DNA from: Nitrososphaerota archaeon
GTDB lineage: Archaea; Thermoproteota; Nitrososphaeria; Nitrososphaerales; JAPUIC01
Length of the DNA stretch: 17,793 bases
NCBI GenBank assembly: GCA_027297425.1
Contig: JAPUIC010000006.1
Coordinates: forward strand, 1 to 17,793
Reading direction: 5' to 3'
Part shown: piece after piece, positions 1 to 5,587 of the stretch
Layout of the letters: each line of letters opens with the position of its first letter
Position numbering within the stretch: position 1 is the stretch's first letter
Notes under the pieces: generated by a model
What the model was told of the DNA's origin: nothing
The model's input: only the letters and a program-made list of their open reading frames with translations
The model's database searches: none
Translations under genes and position numbers: made by a program

Positions 1-863
1 CATCGATCATACACATCTCCTGAGATCATCTCCAACGAGCCTTTGATAAATTGGAGGTCGTTTGAGTCTTCCTTCAGAGTTACAATACGACCGATCTGCC
101 CAGCTTCGCCTCTTTCCTTTACAGGCAGATTATCTATTCCACGAGCAGCATCGTAGAAATACGCAGCTTGGTTCTTCCCAAATGTACGAACGAGCGCTTC
201 CAGTCTCAACTCACGCAGATCTCCTATCTTGCTGACCCCTAGGTCATTCATCCGAACGAGCATCTTTTTCCCAATTCCAGGCAATTGACTTATTGATAAT
301 GGTGAGAGAAAGTCAAGAACATCTTCAGTCCTCACTAATTTAAGCCCGTCGGGTTTGCAGAATTCCGAGGCTATCTTAGCAACAAGTTTGTTCGGAGCTA
401 ACCCAATCGAACTAGTTAGACCGACTAACCTTCGTATTTTTTCTTTCAATGAATTTGCTAGATCTTCAGATCCTTCAAAATCCTTATCCAAGCGACGTGT
501 AATTTCTATATAACACTCGTCAAGACCAGTTTGTTCGATAGGGTCACCGTATTCCCTAGCTATAGCCATAACTTTTTCGGACAAATCAGAATACATTTCT
601 CGATTCATTGGGAGAAAAATAGAATCTGAGATATCTATCAAAAATTTCTTAGCTGTTACGATGGGAATTCCTGATTTTACCCCAAATTTTCTAGCTTCAT
701 AATTTGCAGTGCTGATTACACCACTATCTTCGCTTCTGCCCGAATACACACAAACCATGAGTGGTTTTCCTTTCAACTGCGGGTTCCTAACTTCTTCGCA
801 TTGCGCGAAGAAATAATCCAGATCCAAATGAACGATGCACCTTTGCATCTCTGGCAACGTCAT
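1..863 (-). CDS. dinB: Y-family DNA polymerase IV (Dpo4-like), C-terminus cut by window edge
   Basis: Translesion DNA polymerase that copies past damaged bases. The visible 287 residues align closely by eye with Sulfolobus Dpo4. The N-terminal palm motif LDLDYFFAQCEE gives metal-binding Asp14, and Phe19 sits at the steric-gate position (Tyr12 in Dpo4). The finger segment TANYEARKFGVKSGIP is almost identical to Dpo4. The second catalytic motif GLDECY gives Asp115-Glu116. A thumb helix-hairpin-helix motif (QLPGIGKK) follows, then the start of the little finger (IGRIVTLKED). About 60-70 residues of the usual ~350 are missing because the window ends; there is no internal stop. The start is ATG at 863-861, 30 nt after a TATA box. 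It is divergent from the small gene at 958. The family call is firm. Confidence 0.95.
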   Translation of the reverse strand, partial: MTLPEMQRCIVHLDLDYFFAQCEEVRNPQLKGKPLMVCVYSGRSEDSGVISTANYEARKFGVKSGIPIVTAKKFLIDISDSIFLPMNREMYSDLSEKVMAIAREYGDPIEQTGLDECYIEITRRLDKDFEGSEDLANSLKEKIRRLVGLTSSIGLAPNKLVAKIASEFCKPDGLKLVRTEDVLDFLSPLSISQLPGIGKKMLVRMNDLGVSKIGDLRELRLEALVRTFGKNQAAYFYDAARGIDNLPVKERGEAGQIGRIVTLKEDSNDLQFIKGSLEMISGDVYDR

Positions 864-887
864 CAACCCATTAGATTTGAAGAGTTA

Positions 888-898
888 CCTATATTACT
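888..898 (-). promoter_or_regulatory. TATA box for dinB
   Basis: On the minus strand this reads AGTAATATAGG, centred about 30 nt before the dinB ATG. That spacing implies a very short leader, as for most genes in this window. Confidence 0.5.
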
Positions 899-918
899 CT
901 AATTCTGGTACGAGACAA

Positions 919-928
919 GCATATAAAC
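919..928 (+). promoter_or_regulatory. TATA box for the small gene at 958
   Basis: Reads GCATATAAAC, centred about 35 nt before the TTG start at 958. A transcript would begin roughly 8-10 nt before the start codon, giving a nearly leaderless mRNA. Confidence 0.6.
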
Positions 929-957
929 ACCCTTAAGATCACGATATTTGAAGAAGG

Positions 958-1269
958 TTGAAGAAAGAGTACGTAGTAATAGAGATCGCAGCATCTCAAG
1001 ATGGAGGGCCCTTCGTATTCATCTCTCTAACAGACCCAAGAGAAGTGAGAGAGAGTTTTCAAACGCCAACGGCTCCACCATCACTTGCGGTATCGTCTAT
1101 GGATGATCTTATGAAGGGTCTTAACAAAGCCTTTTCGGGGATGTCAAAAGGGATGTCGGGACGATTTATGACCACCCTGAAGATGGATATTAAAGAGTAC
1201 GAGGACTCTGGATTGAAGGTCGGCGATAAGATCAATCTCGAGATCGTAAAGGTAGAAGAAGGTACCTAG
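958..1269 (+). CDS. Small conserved-looking archaeal protein of unknown function (weak arcadin-1 resemblance)
   Basis: A 103-residue protein starting at TTG. The N-terminal third looks like beta strands (EYVVIEIAASQDGGPFVFISL). The middle is flexible and Met/Ser-rich with repeated M-x-K-G patterns (residues about 45-70). The C-terminal third reads as a second strand-rich segment ending in VGDKINLEIVKVE. This layout of two strand-rich ends around a Met-rich linker reminds me of arcadin-1, a crenactin-cluster protein, but I hold that only weakly and no actin-like gene is visible here. The start is supported by a TATA box at the right distance and by good coding character right after the TTG; the next Met comes too late. 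It stands alone between dinB and the tRNA gene. Confidence 0.7.
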   Translation: MKKEYVVIEIAASQDGGPFVFISLTDPREVRESFQTPTAPPSLAVSSMDDLMKGLNKAFSGMSKGMSGRFMTTLKMDIKEYEDSGLKVGDKINLEIVKVEEGT

Positions 1270-1301
1270 TACCTGCCATTTCGTCGTAGAGATAAATTAA
1301 G

Positions 1302-1404
1302 TGCTCCGGCCGGGATTCGAACCCGGGTCATCGACTTTGAAGATCATCTAATTCTCCATCGTGTTGAGAGGCCGACATACTTGGCCGAGCTATACTACCG
1401 GAGC
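1302..1404 (-). tRNA. tRNA-Glu: tRNA-Glu (CUC anticodon) with a 28-nt intron
   Basis: The minus strand folds as a complete tRNA. The acceptor is GCTCCGG/CCGGAGC with discriminator A. The D arm is GTAT...GTAT around AGCTCGGCCAA. The anticodon stem TCGGC pairs with GTCGA (one G-U), the variable loop is TGAC, and the T arm is CCGGG-TTCGAAT-CCCGG. The anticodon is CTC at 1368-1366. Acceptor and T arm match the archaeal tRNA-Glu pattern. Removing 28 nt next to position 37/38 leaves a normal 75-nt tRNA. CCA is not encoded. The gene lies between a + strand gene and the histone gene, with its own TATA box upstream. Confidence 0.93.
1337..1364 (-). other. tRNA-Glu intron at position 37/38
   Basis: These 28 nt interrupt the anticodon loop after A37, the usual archaeal site. 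The exact edges can slide by one base either way because A residues flank both ends. The intron can form a hairpin GGAGA/TCTTC directly before a 3-nt AAA bulge and the 3' anticodon stem. I could not draw a textbook bulge-helix-bulge with the 5' splice site, so a relaxed motif is likely. Confidence 0.8.
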
Positions 1405-1422
1405 TCAACTTTGAGGCACTTA

Positions 1423-1432
1423 GGGTATAAGA
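1423..1432 (-). promoter_or_regulatory. TATA box for tRNA-Glu
   Basis: The minus strand reads TCTTATACCC, centred about 23 nt before the tRNA 5' end, a fitting distance for transcription starting at or just before the mature tRNA. Confidence 0.55.
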
Positions 1433-1467
1433 AATAAGCCTTTTCGTGCAGTTTAGTTGGTTTGGTC

Positions 1468-1686
1468 CTATCTGACGATACCTTTCGTAGCGAATTTGAC
1501 ATCAGCTGCTTTCACAGTTTTCCTTCCTGCATGAGATGCAAGTTCAGCAGCTTGCCTTGCTATCTGTAGTCCTATCTCTTCCATCGCTAACCGGAGCTCT
1601 TCTGCTGCGTCATCACCGACTCGCTGGCCTCCACCTTTCTTTATTATCCTATAAGCTGCTGCCAGACCGATCTCAGGATCTCCCAA
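1468..1686 (-). CDS. Archaeal histone
   Basis: A 72-residue single histone-fold protein that dimerises and wraps chromosomal DNA. The fold is readable in order: a short helix 1 (LAAAYRIIKKGG), loop 1 with the DNA-contact pair GQRV, the long central helix (DDAAEELRLAMEEIGLQIARQAAELA), loop 2 with the hallmark AGRKTVKAADV, and a final helix. There are no tails beyond the core, as in typical archaeal histones (65-70 residues). The start is TTG at 1686; no ATG or GTG lies upstream in frame, and a TATA-like element sits about 36-39 nt before it. It is monocistronic, between the tRNA gene and the nucleotidase gene. Confidence 0.95.
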   Translation of the reverse strand: MGDPEIGLAAAYRIIKKGGGQRVGDDAAEELRLAMEEIGLQIARQAAELASHAGRKTVKAADVKFATKGIVR

Positions 1687-1716
1687 CTTGATTCTCGGAT
1701 TAGCGGTTATCGTTTA

Positions 1717-1730
1717 CTCTATTTATATTT
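1717..1730 (-). promoter_or_regulatory. TATA box for the histone gene
   Basis: The minus strand reads AAATATAAATAGAG, a strong A/T box about 36-39 nt before the histone TTG. The 115-base gap to the next gene otherwise shows nothing recognisable. Confidence 0.6.
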
Positions 1731-1801
1731 GAAGACTATTCTGAAGGCTTATTCAAGAAATGGGGATGATTCAAGGCCATTCCTTCTTCTCCGGCTAGTT
1801 A

Positions 1802-2365
1802 TCACGTTTTTTCCTTTTTTTGGCTTAGATTAGTTATCGCTGCTATTGCGTCAGAAAACCCACTAATCCTTACAATTCCTTCACCCCTGATATCTCGATT
1901 CCACGGCTGGTCGAACAGAAGGACAAGTTTACCTGACGCGGCTATATTTTTAGCATTTAACGGCGAATCATCTATGAAGACATCAAAATCAAGTGCACTC
2001 TTCAATGGTCCGTAGTCGACAACAATCATATCGTTGTAGGAAATCATCTTGTCGCTTAGCCAAGCTTTTACGCTTGGAATGGAGGATGTTGACCGAGCAG
2101 TAACAATAGATACATCGCCCAGCTTGCTCAGATCACTAACTTTTTGACTTAGCATCGTCTCACACGGCGGTATCGATCTCCAATTTTTCCAAGCAAGTTC
2201 AAAAATTCGATCAAATTCCGCTCTATCGATATTTAGGCGACCAAAAAAATCCCAATGGTTTACTTCATCTTTTTTTACCGAGTTATGGTGTTCTGCATTG
2301 TATATATCAAGCCAGGTAACTATGATATCAGCTAGAACTCCATCGACATCTACCGCTATTTTCAA
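1802..2365 (-). CDS. HAD-superfamily 5'(3')-deoxyribonucleotidase-like phosphatase
   Basis: Probable nucleotidase removing phosphate from deoxynucleoside monophosphates; the exact substrate is not shown by sequence. Of 187 residues, motif I is VDVDGVLAD with nucleophile Asp6 and acid/base Asp8. Motif II is SIVTAR with Thr89, a candidate motif Lys is Lys122, and motif III is FIDDSPLNA with Asp132-Asp133. A helical cap lies between motifs I and II. The arrangement and length fit the NT5C family. The tail is Lys/Glu-rich and probably disordered. The start is TTG at 2365, chosen because the beta strand KIAVDVDG follows at once. Its promoter is unclear; a TTAAAA-like element lies near 2405. Confidence 0.82.
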   Translation of the reverse strand: MKIAVDVDGVLADIIVTWLDIYNAEHHNSVKKDEVNHWDFFGRLNIDRAEFDRIFELAWKNWRSIPPCETMLSQKVSDLSKLGDVSIVTARSTSSIPSVKAWLSDKMISYNDMIVVDYGPLKSALDFDVFIDDSPLNAKNIAASGKLVLLFDQPWNRDIRGEGIVRISGFSDAIAAITNLSQKKEKT

Positions 2366-2426
2366 TAGTAATCAGCTACCAGGTTCCCAAGATAAGATTT
2401 CCGTTTTAAGGGGGATTGATCAAAGC

Positions 2427-2436
2427 CTATATATTA
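2427..2436 (+). promoter_or_regulatory. TATA box for the S17e-MoaD-Cgi121 run
   Basis: Reads CTATATATTA, centred about 33 nt before the ATG at 2464. It would place transcription start near 2458, after the alternative TTG at 2452, which supports the ATG as the S17e start. Confidence 0.65.
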
Positions 2437-2463
2437 CGTTCTTAGATAATTTTGCACCGAGAT

Positions 2464-2670
2464 ATGAATAGGGTACGCAGACTCTCAATGAAGTTACTAG
2501 AGGAATTCCCCGATCGATTTTCTGGCGATTACGAGAAGAACAAGGAAGTTCTAGCCGAGGTGGCCCTGATTCGTAATAAGCGGTTAAGAAACGAAATAGC
2601 TGGGTTTCTAACTTCCAGCTTGGTAGAATCTAAGACCGCAGAAAAGCCCGCCAAAGAAACCAGTGAATAA
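2464..2670 (+). CDS. rps17e: 30S ribosomal protein S17e
   Basis: Small-subunit ribosomal protein found only in archaea and eukaryotes. The 68-residue product matches the family along its length: N-terminal MNRVRR (family form M-x-x-VR), a basic helix ending in LLEEFPDRFSGDYEKNK, the short VALIRNKRLRN segment, and the signature RNEIAGFLT. The last ~15 residues are a charged extension. I place the start at ATG 2464 and not at TTG 2452, because S17e proteins begin just before the VR pair and the TATA box predicts transcription start between the two. Its end lies 16 nt before the MoaD-like start, so the two are probably cotranscribed. Confidence 0.9.
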   Translation: MNRVRRLSMKLLEEFPDRFSGDYEKNKEVLAEVALIRNKRLRNEIAGFLTSSLVESKTAEKPAKETSE

Positions 2671-2676
2671 ACGTCA

Positions 2677-2681
2677 GAGGG
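2677..2681 (+). promoter_or_regulatory. Ribosome-binding site deciding the MoaD-like start
   Basis: GAGGG lies 5 nt before ATG 2687 and matches the archaeal anti-Shine-Dalgarno. It favours this start over the upstream GTG at 2663 and fits an internal gene of a polycistronic message. Confidence 0.6.
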
Positions 2682-2686
2682 TAAAT

Positions 2687-2947
2687 ATGCTAAAGGTGAA
2701 ATTCCTAGGCCCTCTAAAGTCACTTATTGGCAACGAATCAATCGAATTGACTAAGAAGGAGGTTCGTCTCGAGGACCTAATGGAAGCCATTAAAGAAGTA
2801 TCACCCCAATCTGAAAAGGAAGGTCTTGACCCATCTGGAATTATATTCATCGTAAATGGATCTGCCTTAGAGATGCAGGAAGACAAGTCGCGCTTACTGA
2901 GAGATGGTGATGAGATAATACTTCTTCCAGTCGCACACGGTGGGTAG
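2687..2947 (+). CDS. MoaD/ThiS-family ubiquitin-like sulfur carrier or small modifier
   Basis: An 86-residue beta-grasp protein. It begins MLKVKFLGPLKSLIG, as MoaD proteins do, contains the GIIFIVNG strand and the GDEIILLPVAHGG ending, and terminates exactly in Gly-Gly, the C-terminus activated by E1-like (MoeB/UbaA) enzymes. Family roles are sulfur carrier for molybdopterin, sulfur donor for tRNA 2-thiouridine, or protein modifier (archaeal SAMP); sequence alone cannot choose. The start is ATG 2687 with a GAGGG ribosome-binding site at 2677-2681. A longer GTG start at 2663 would overlap S17e and adds non-family residues. It lies between S17e and Cgi121, consistent with a tRNA or translation role, though a molybdenum hydroxylase lies 7 kb away. 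Confidence 0.88.
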   Translation: MLKVKFLGPLKSLIGNESIELTKKEVRLEDLMEAIKEVSPQSEKEGLDPSGIIFIVNGSALEMQEDKSRLLRDGDEIILLPVAHGG

Positions 2948-2976
2948 TAACACTAGGAATATAGATTTAGTTCGCA

Positions 2977-3519
2977 ATGTACCATATCTCTATTCATTCT
3001 ACGACAATTGGAGTTTGGGGATTCAGAAAAATCAAGGGAATGAACCCTCCAGAATTATTCGATCGATTGAGAAATAATCATCCCGAGGTCGTGATCCAGA
3101 TAATAAATGCAAAATTTGTAGCAGGTCTAGATCATGTTAGGAAAATAGCGTATCAAGTCCTATTAGATATCCAGGAGAAAAAGCTTCTAGTTCAAAAAGA
3201 GGATTTACACCTTCTGATGAAGATGACGTGCCAGGCTCAGATAGCCCAAGCGATTAAGGTTGGAGGAGTTGCTGGATCCATCGATGTAGTGGTAATAGGT
3301 TTAGGCAAGAAGAGAGACGTTGACGATGTATCTCTAACATTGAACAAGTTATTCGGGAAAGATTCTAATGAAGTTATTCTTCTTGTGCCTGCGAGACAGA
3401 AGTTCTTGATGTCGTTTCATAATATACCTAAGCACCTCATTCTAAGTTTAGAGAAGAGAGGTAGAGACATAACGGACATACTGGTAGAAAAAGCCGCTTT
3501 GCTATGTTTGCGTAATTAG
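2977..3519 (+). CDS. cgi121: KEOPS complex subunit Cgi121
   Basis: Cgi121 is the tRNA-recruiting subunit of KEOPS, the archaeal/eukaryotic complex that transfers threonylcarbamoyl to A37 of ANN-decoding tRNAs. In the 180 residues I see the family core: VVIQIINAKFVAGLDHV (the strand and helix Q-x-x-NA-x-x-x-AG-x-x-H), a central helix (HLLMKMTCQAQIAQAI) in place of the common L-x-x-x-S-G-x-R-Q-I-x-x-A, and the following VVVIGLG strand. The Arg of the RQI motif is not present here (QAQI). Length and order fit the family. It starts at ATG 2977, 29 nt after the MoaD-like stop, and ends 12 nt before the convergent Sua5 gene, which makes the KEOPS substrate. Confidence 0.85.
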   Translation: MYHISIHSTTIGVWGFRKIKGMNPPELFDRLRNNHPEVVIQIINAKFVAGLDHVRKIAYQVLLDIQEKKLLVQKEDLHLLMKMTCQAQIAQAIKVGGVAGSIDVVVIGLGKKRDVDDVSLTLNKLFGKDSNEVILLVPARQKFLMSFHNIPKHLILSLEKRGRDITDILVEKAALLCLRN

Positions 3520-3531
3520 GATCTATTGAGA

Positions 3532-4134
3532 TTATATGTCTAGTTCTGCTGCGCTCAAGGCACCTGATCTAAGCACCGTTAACTCGTCTCGCGAAACATC
3601 AACTACCGTAGATTCTATCCCTAGTTGACAATTTCCACCGTCTAAGAGAATATCGAAGGAACTTCCAAGAAGTTCTACTACCTCATCTGCGGATGACGGT
3701 GATTTTTTCCCAGATTTATTCGCGCTCGTTCCTACCAACATCCCTCCTGCTAGCGTAATGAGGCGTAACGTCCGAGGGTCAGAAGGCATCCTAACGCCCA
3801 TACTACTACCTCGGTGAGCCACAGCCAACCCTCTCCAGGACTCTTTTAGTGTAGCAACAATGGTTAGGGGACCTGGCCAGAATCGCTTCGCTAGTTTTTT
3901 ACCTATCGGGGTAAATGTTACCATTTGTTCGGCGGTCTTTAGTGAATTCACTAAAATCGGGAGGGGTTTATTCTTCCGAGCTTTTGTCGCTTCCAGCCTA
4001 CGAACGGCATCATCGTTAAGGGGATCACAGCCGATACCATAAACCGTGTCAGTAGGGAAGACAACTAGTCCGCCTGCAGATATAACCCGAGCTGCCTCAC
4101 CAATTCCCTGATCATCGCAGGCAAGTCTCTTCAT
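3532..4134 (-). CDS. sua5: Threonylcarbamoyl-AMP synthase (Sua5/YrdC/TsaC family)
   Basis: Makes L-threonylcarbamoyladenylate from threonine, bicarbonate and ATP, the first step of tRNA t6A37 synthesis. Visible motifs are the N-terminal TDTVYGIGCDP (28-38), the K-x-R-x(4)-P-like stretch KARKNKPLPI (51-60), WPGPLT (86-91), GVRMP (113-117), TSANKSG (136-142) and ESTVVD (174-179). At 200 residues it is the YrdC domain alone, without the C-terminal Sua5 domain of longer homologues, so it is TsaC-like in size. ATG start at 4134 with a TATA box 29 nt upstream. It converges with Cgi121 (12-nt gap), so both t6A genes abut but have separate promoters. Confidence 0.93.
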   Translation of the reverse strand: MKRLACDDQGIGEAARVISAGGLVVFPTDTVYGIGCDPLNDDAVRRLEATKARKNKPLPILVNSLKTAEQMVTFTPIGKKLAKRFWPGPLTIVATLKESWRGLAVAHRGSSMGVRMPSDPRTLRLITLAGGMLVGTSANKSGKKSPSSADEVVELLGSSFDILLDGGNCQLGIESTVVDVSRDELTVLRSGALSAAELDI

Positions 4135-4157
4135 ATGCCGTTTTTTGGCTATCAGAT

Positions 4158-4168
4158 AGTATTTATGA
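4158..4168 (-). promoter_or_regulatory. TATA box for sua5
   Basis: The minus strand reads TCATAAATACT, centred about 29 nt before the sua5 ATG, matching the spacing of the other promoters here. Confidence 0.55.
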
Positions 4169-4191
4169 ATTCAATGGGGAAAGAGGATCAG

Positions 4192-4203
4192 AAAAAATTA
4201 TTA
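4192..4203 (+). promoter_or_regulatory. TATA-like box before the acidic mini-ORF
   Basis: Reads AAAAAATTATTA, centred about 34 nt before the GTG at 4232. It is weaker evidence than the other boxes because any A/T-rich stretch can look like this. Confidence 0.3.
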
Positions 4204-4231
4204 GGATGCTGATACAAGACATTACTTTCAG

Positions 4232-4318
4232 GTGACGATATCGGTGTCGAGTAGCGATGTTGAAGAAGACTTAGATGATGTTGGTGACGAAGGGTGGGAA
4301 GAAGACTTTGATGAATAA
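4232..4318 (+). CDS. Possible acidic mini-protein, 28 residues
   Basis: In the 268-base gap between sua5 and the isomerase gene, a GTG-started frame runs MTISVSSSDVEEDLDDVG and continues DEGWEEDFDE to a TAA. More than half of the last 20 residues are Asp or Glu, with a Trp and a Phe embedded, a composition unlikely by chance in noncoding DNA. It is preceded by a TATA-like box at the spacing typical of this window and followed within 5 nt by an eight-T run. The frame is closed by a TAG a few codons upstream of the GTG. I do not recognise it. It could be a disordered acidic peptide of the transcription or translation machinery, or a chance frame. Confidence 0.4.
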   Translation: MTISVSSSDVEEDLDDVGDEGWEEDFDE

Positions 4319-4322
4319 ACCA

Positions 4323-4330
4323 GTTTTTTT
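4323..4330 (+). terminator. T-run terminator after the acidic mini-ORF
   Basis: Eight consecutive T residues follow the TAA at 4318 by four bases. Archaeal RNA polymerase terminates at such runs on the coding strand. This supports a + strand transcript ending here before the isomerase promoter. Confidence 0.5.
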
Positions 4331-4366
4331 TCAGATCGTCTCTGCCCCAGATCATTAATTTCTAAT

Positions 4367-4374
4367 ACTTTAAG
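4367..4374 (+). promoter_or_regulatory. TATA box for triosephosphate isomerase
   Basis: ACTTTAAG within an A/T-rich stretch, centred about 32 nt before the TTG start at 4403. Confidence 0.4.
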
Positions 4375-4402
4375 TGTCGGGATTTCGAGTTAGGCTCACA
4401 CA

Positions 4403-5080
4403 TTGGTACAAATAACACCGATATTAGTGATTAACTTCAAGAATTACTTAGAGGTTTCCGGTGCGAAAGCGCTCGGCCTTGCCAGAGCTGCTGAAAACGT
4501 TTCAACCGATCTCAATGTTAATATCGCGTTGGTCCCACCAATTCCATCTATAGCCACCATATCCGACGGTGTATCGCTGCCTGTATTTTCGCAACATGTA
4601 GATTCCGCTAAGATAGGTGGAAGTACGGGATCCATTGTTCCAGAAGTATGCAAAGAAGCAGGAGCTGTGGGAACCCTAATCAATCATAGTGAGATGAGGG
4701 TTAGTGAGGACCTGATTAGAGAAGTGATCCCAAGGATACGAGGCCTAGGCATGCAGTCTATAGTATGTGCAGCAACACCAGATGAAGTCTCTAAATTTGC
4801 ACCCCTGACTCCCGACTTCATAGCGATCGAACCACCCGAATTGATAGGTTCTGGAACAGCTGTTTCTAAGGCGAGACCTGAAGTCATAACCGACTCAGTC
4901 AAGGCAGCTGCTCAGCATCCAAGTGTATCAATTCTCTGCGGCGCAGGTATAGTAACAGGTGAAGACGTCACTTCAGCTATCAACTTGGGAGCAAAGGGTA
5001 TCTTGGTAGCAAGTGGGATTGTAAAGGCCTCGAATTGGGAGGATAAAGTTAGAGAGCTTGCGCAGCCGTTAGTCAGATAG
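4403..5080 (+). CDS. tpiA: Triosephosphate isomerase, archaeal type
   Basis: Interconverts dihydroxyacetone phosphate and glyceraldehyde 3-phosphate in central carbon metabolism. The 225-residue length is the short archaeal form (bacterial enzymes are ~250). Catalytic residues are visible in order: Lys13 in INFKNY, the His-Ser-Glu motif LINHSEMR, and the catalytic Glu in FIAIEPPELIG, followed by phosphate-binding loops LCGAGIVTGED and GAKGILVASG. It starts at TTG 4403, supported by the N-terminal beta strand TPILVINFKN and by TATA spacing. Alone on its transcript; a T-run follows its TAG. Confidence 0.96.
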   Translation: MVQITPILVINFKNYLEVSGAKALGLARAAENVSTDLNVNIALVPPIPSIATISDGVSLPVFSQHVDSAKIGGSTGSIVPEVCKEAGAVGTLINHSEMRVSEDLIREVIPRIRGLGMQSIVCAATPDEVSKFAPLTPDFIAIEPPELIGSGTAVSKARPEVITDSVKAAAQHPSVSILCGAGIVTGEDVTSAINLGAKGILVASGIVKASNWEDKVRELAQPLVR

Positions 5081-5085
5081 TTCTC

Positions 5086-5091
5086 TTTTTT
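5086..5091 (+). terminator. T-run after tpiA
   Basis: Six T residues begin 6 nt after the tpiA stop codon and overlap the stop of the convergent trmO gene. A plausible archaeal transcription terminator for tpiA. Confidence 0.35.
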
Positions 5092-5530
5092 ACCAGTCGA
5101 CTACAGGCCACCAAGCAGGCATCTTCGCTCTTTGAGCGATATCTAGCTGATCGTACGGCTTGATATCCAGAACCGGGCTATTATCTTCTGCATCTAGTCC
5201 CTTCACAGTGAGTATATTTTTCTTTCTCTCGATTATCTCTACAAGGGTGAGTCCTATTGGATTAGGTCTCTTAGCTCCCCTGGTGACGAAGACGCCGACG
5301 AGAGGTAAATCCTCCCTATTTTGGGGATGAGCTTTTAACACATTCCGGTCGGATTCATCAGCCAAATGGAACAAATAGAGAACGAACATATGAGAAAATT
5401 GTTCGATCCCTTCTAGAGCTTCAGTCAATTCCTCATCGATTACTATCTCGCTAGTGGCTGCCTTGCCAGTAGCCACCTGGTCCTTGAGAGTTCTAATGAA
5501 TCCTATAGGTTTTAAGGTCGGATCTTTCAT
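5090..5530 (-). CDS. trmO: tRNA m6t6A37 methyltransferase TrmO (TsaA/YaeB family)
   Basis: SAM-dependent enzyme of the small beta-barrel class. In E. coli TrmO methylates t6A37 in tRNA-Thr to m6t6A; the archaeal role is inferred from the family. In the 146 residues I see the family opening LKPIGFIRT, the central FSHMFVLYLFHLA, the signature VTRGAKRPNPIGLTLVEI (82-99) and GLDAEDNSPVLDIKPY (111-126). The E. coli protein has a C-terminal extension absent here; this is the single-domain archaeal form. ATG 5530 with a TATA-like box 35 nt upstream. It lies 1 kb from sua5 and 1.6 kb from cgi121, which provide its substrate modification. Confidence 0.88.
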   Translation of the reverse strand: MKDPTLKPIGFIRTLKDQVATGKAATSEIVIDEELTEALEGIEQFSHMFVLYLFHLADESDRNVLKAHPQNREDLPLVGVFVTRGAKRPNPIGLTLVEIIERKKNILTVKGLDAEDNSPVLDIKPYDQLDIAQRAKMPAWWPVVDW

Positions 5531-5560
5531 TAAACCTACAACTAGTAGATGATTTCAACG

Positions 5561-5570
5561 CAATAATAAG
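5561..5570 (-). promoter_or_regulatory. TATA box for trmO
   Basis: The minus strand reads CTTATTATTG, centred about 35 nt before the trmO ATG. Confidence 0.4.
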
Positions 5571-5587
5571 CGTTAGGCTCTCTTAAG

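Noticed and set aside
2663..2686. GTG 2663 as start of the MoaD-like gene
   Set aside because: It overlaps S17e, adds residues foreign to the family, and a GAGGG ribosome-binding site marks ATG 2687.
4163..4318. A frameshifted single gene joining the 15-codon frame at ATG 4166 (ending near 4213) with the acidic tail at 4232
   Set aside because: The A/T box at 4158-4168 fits sua5 on the other strand and overlaps the ATG, and a better-placed box precedes the GTG; no family match supports a fusion.
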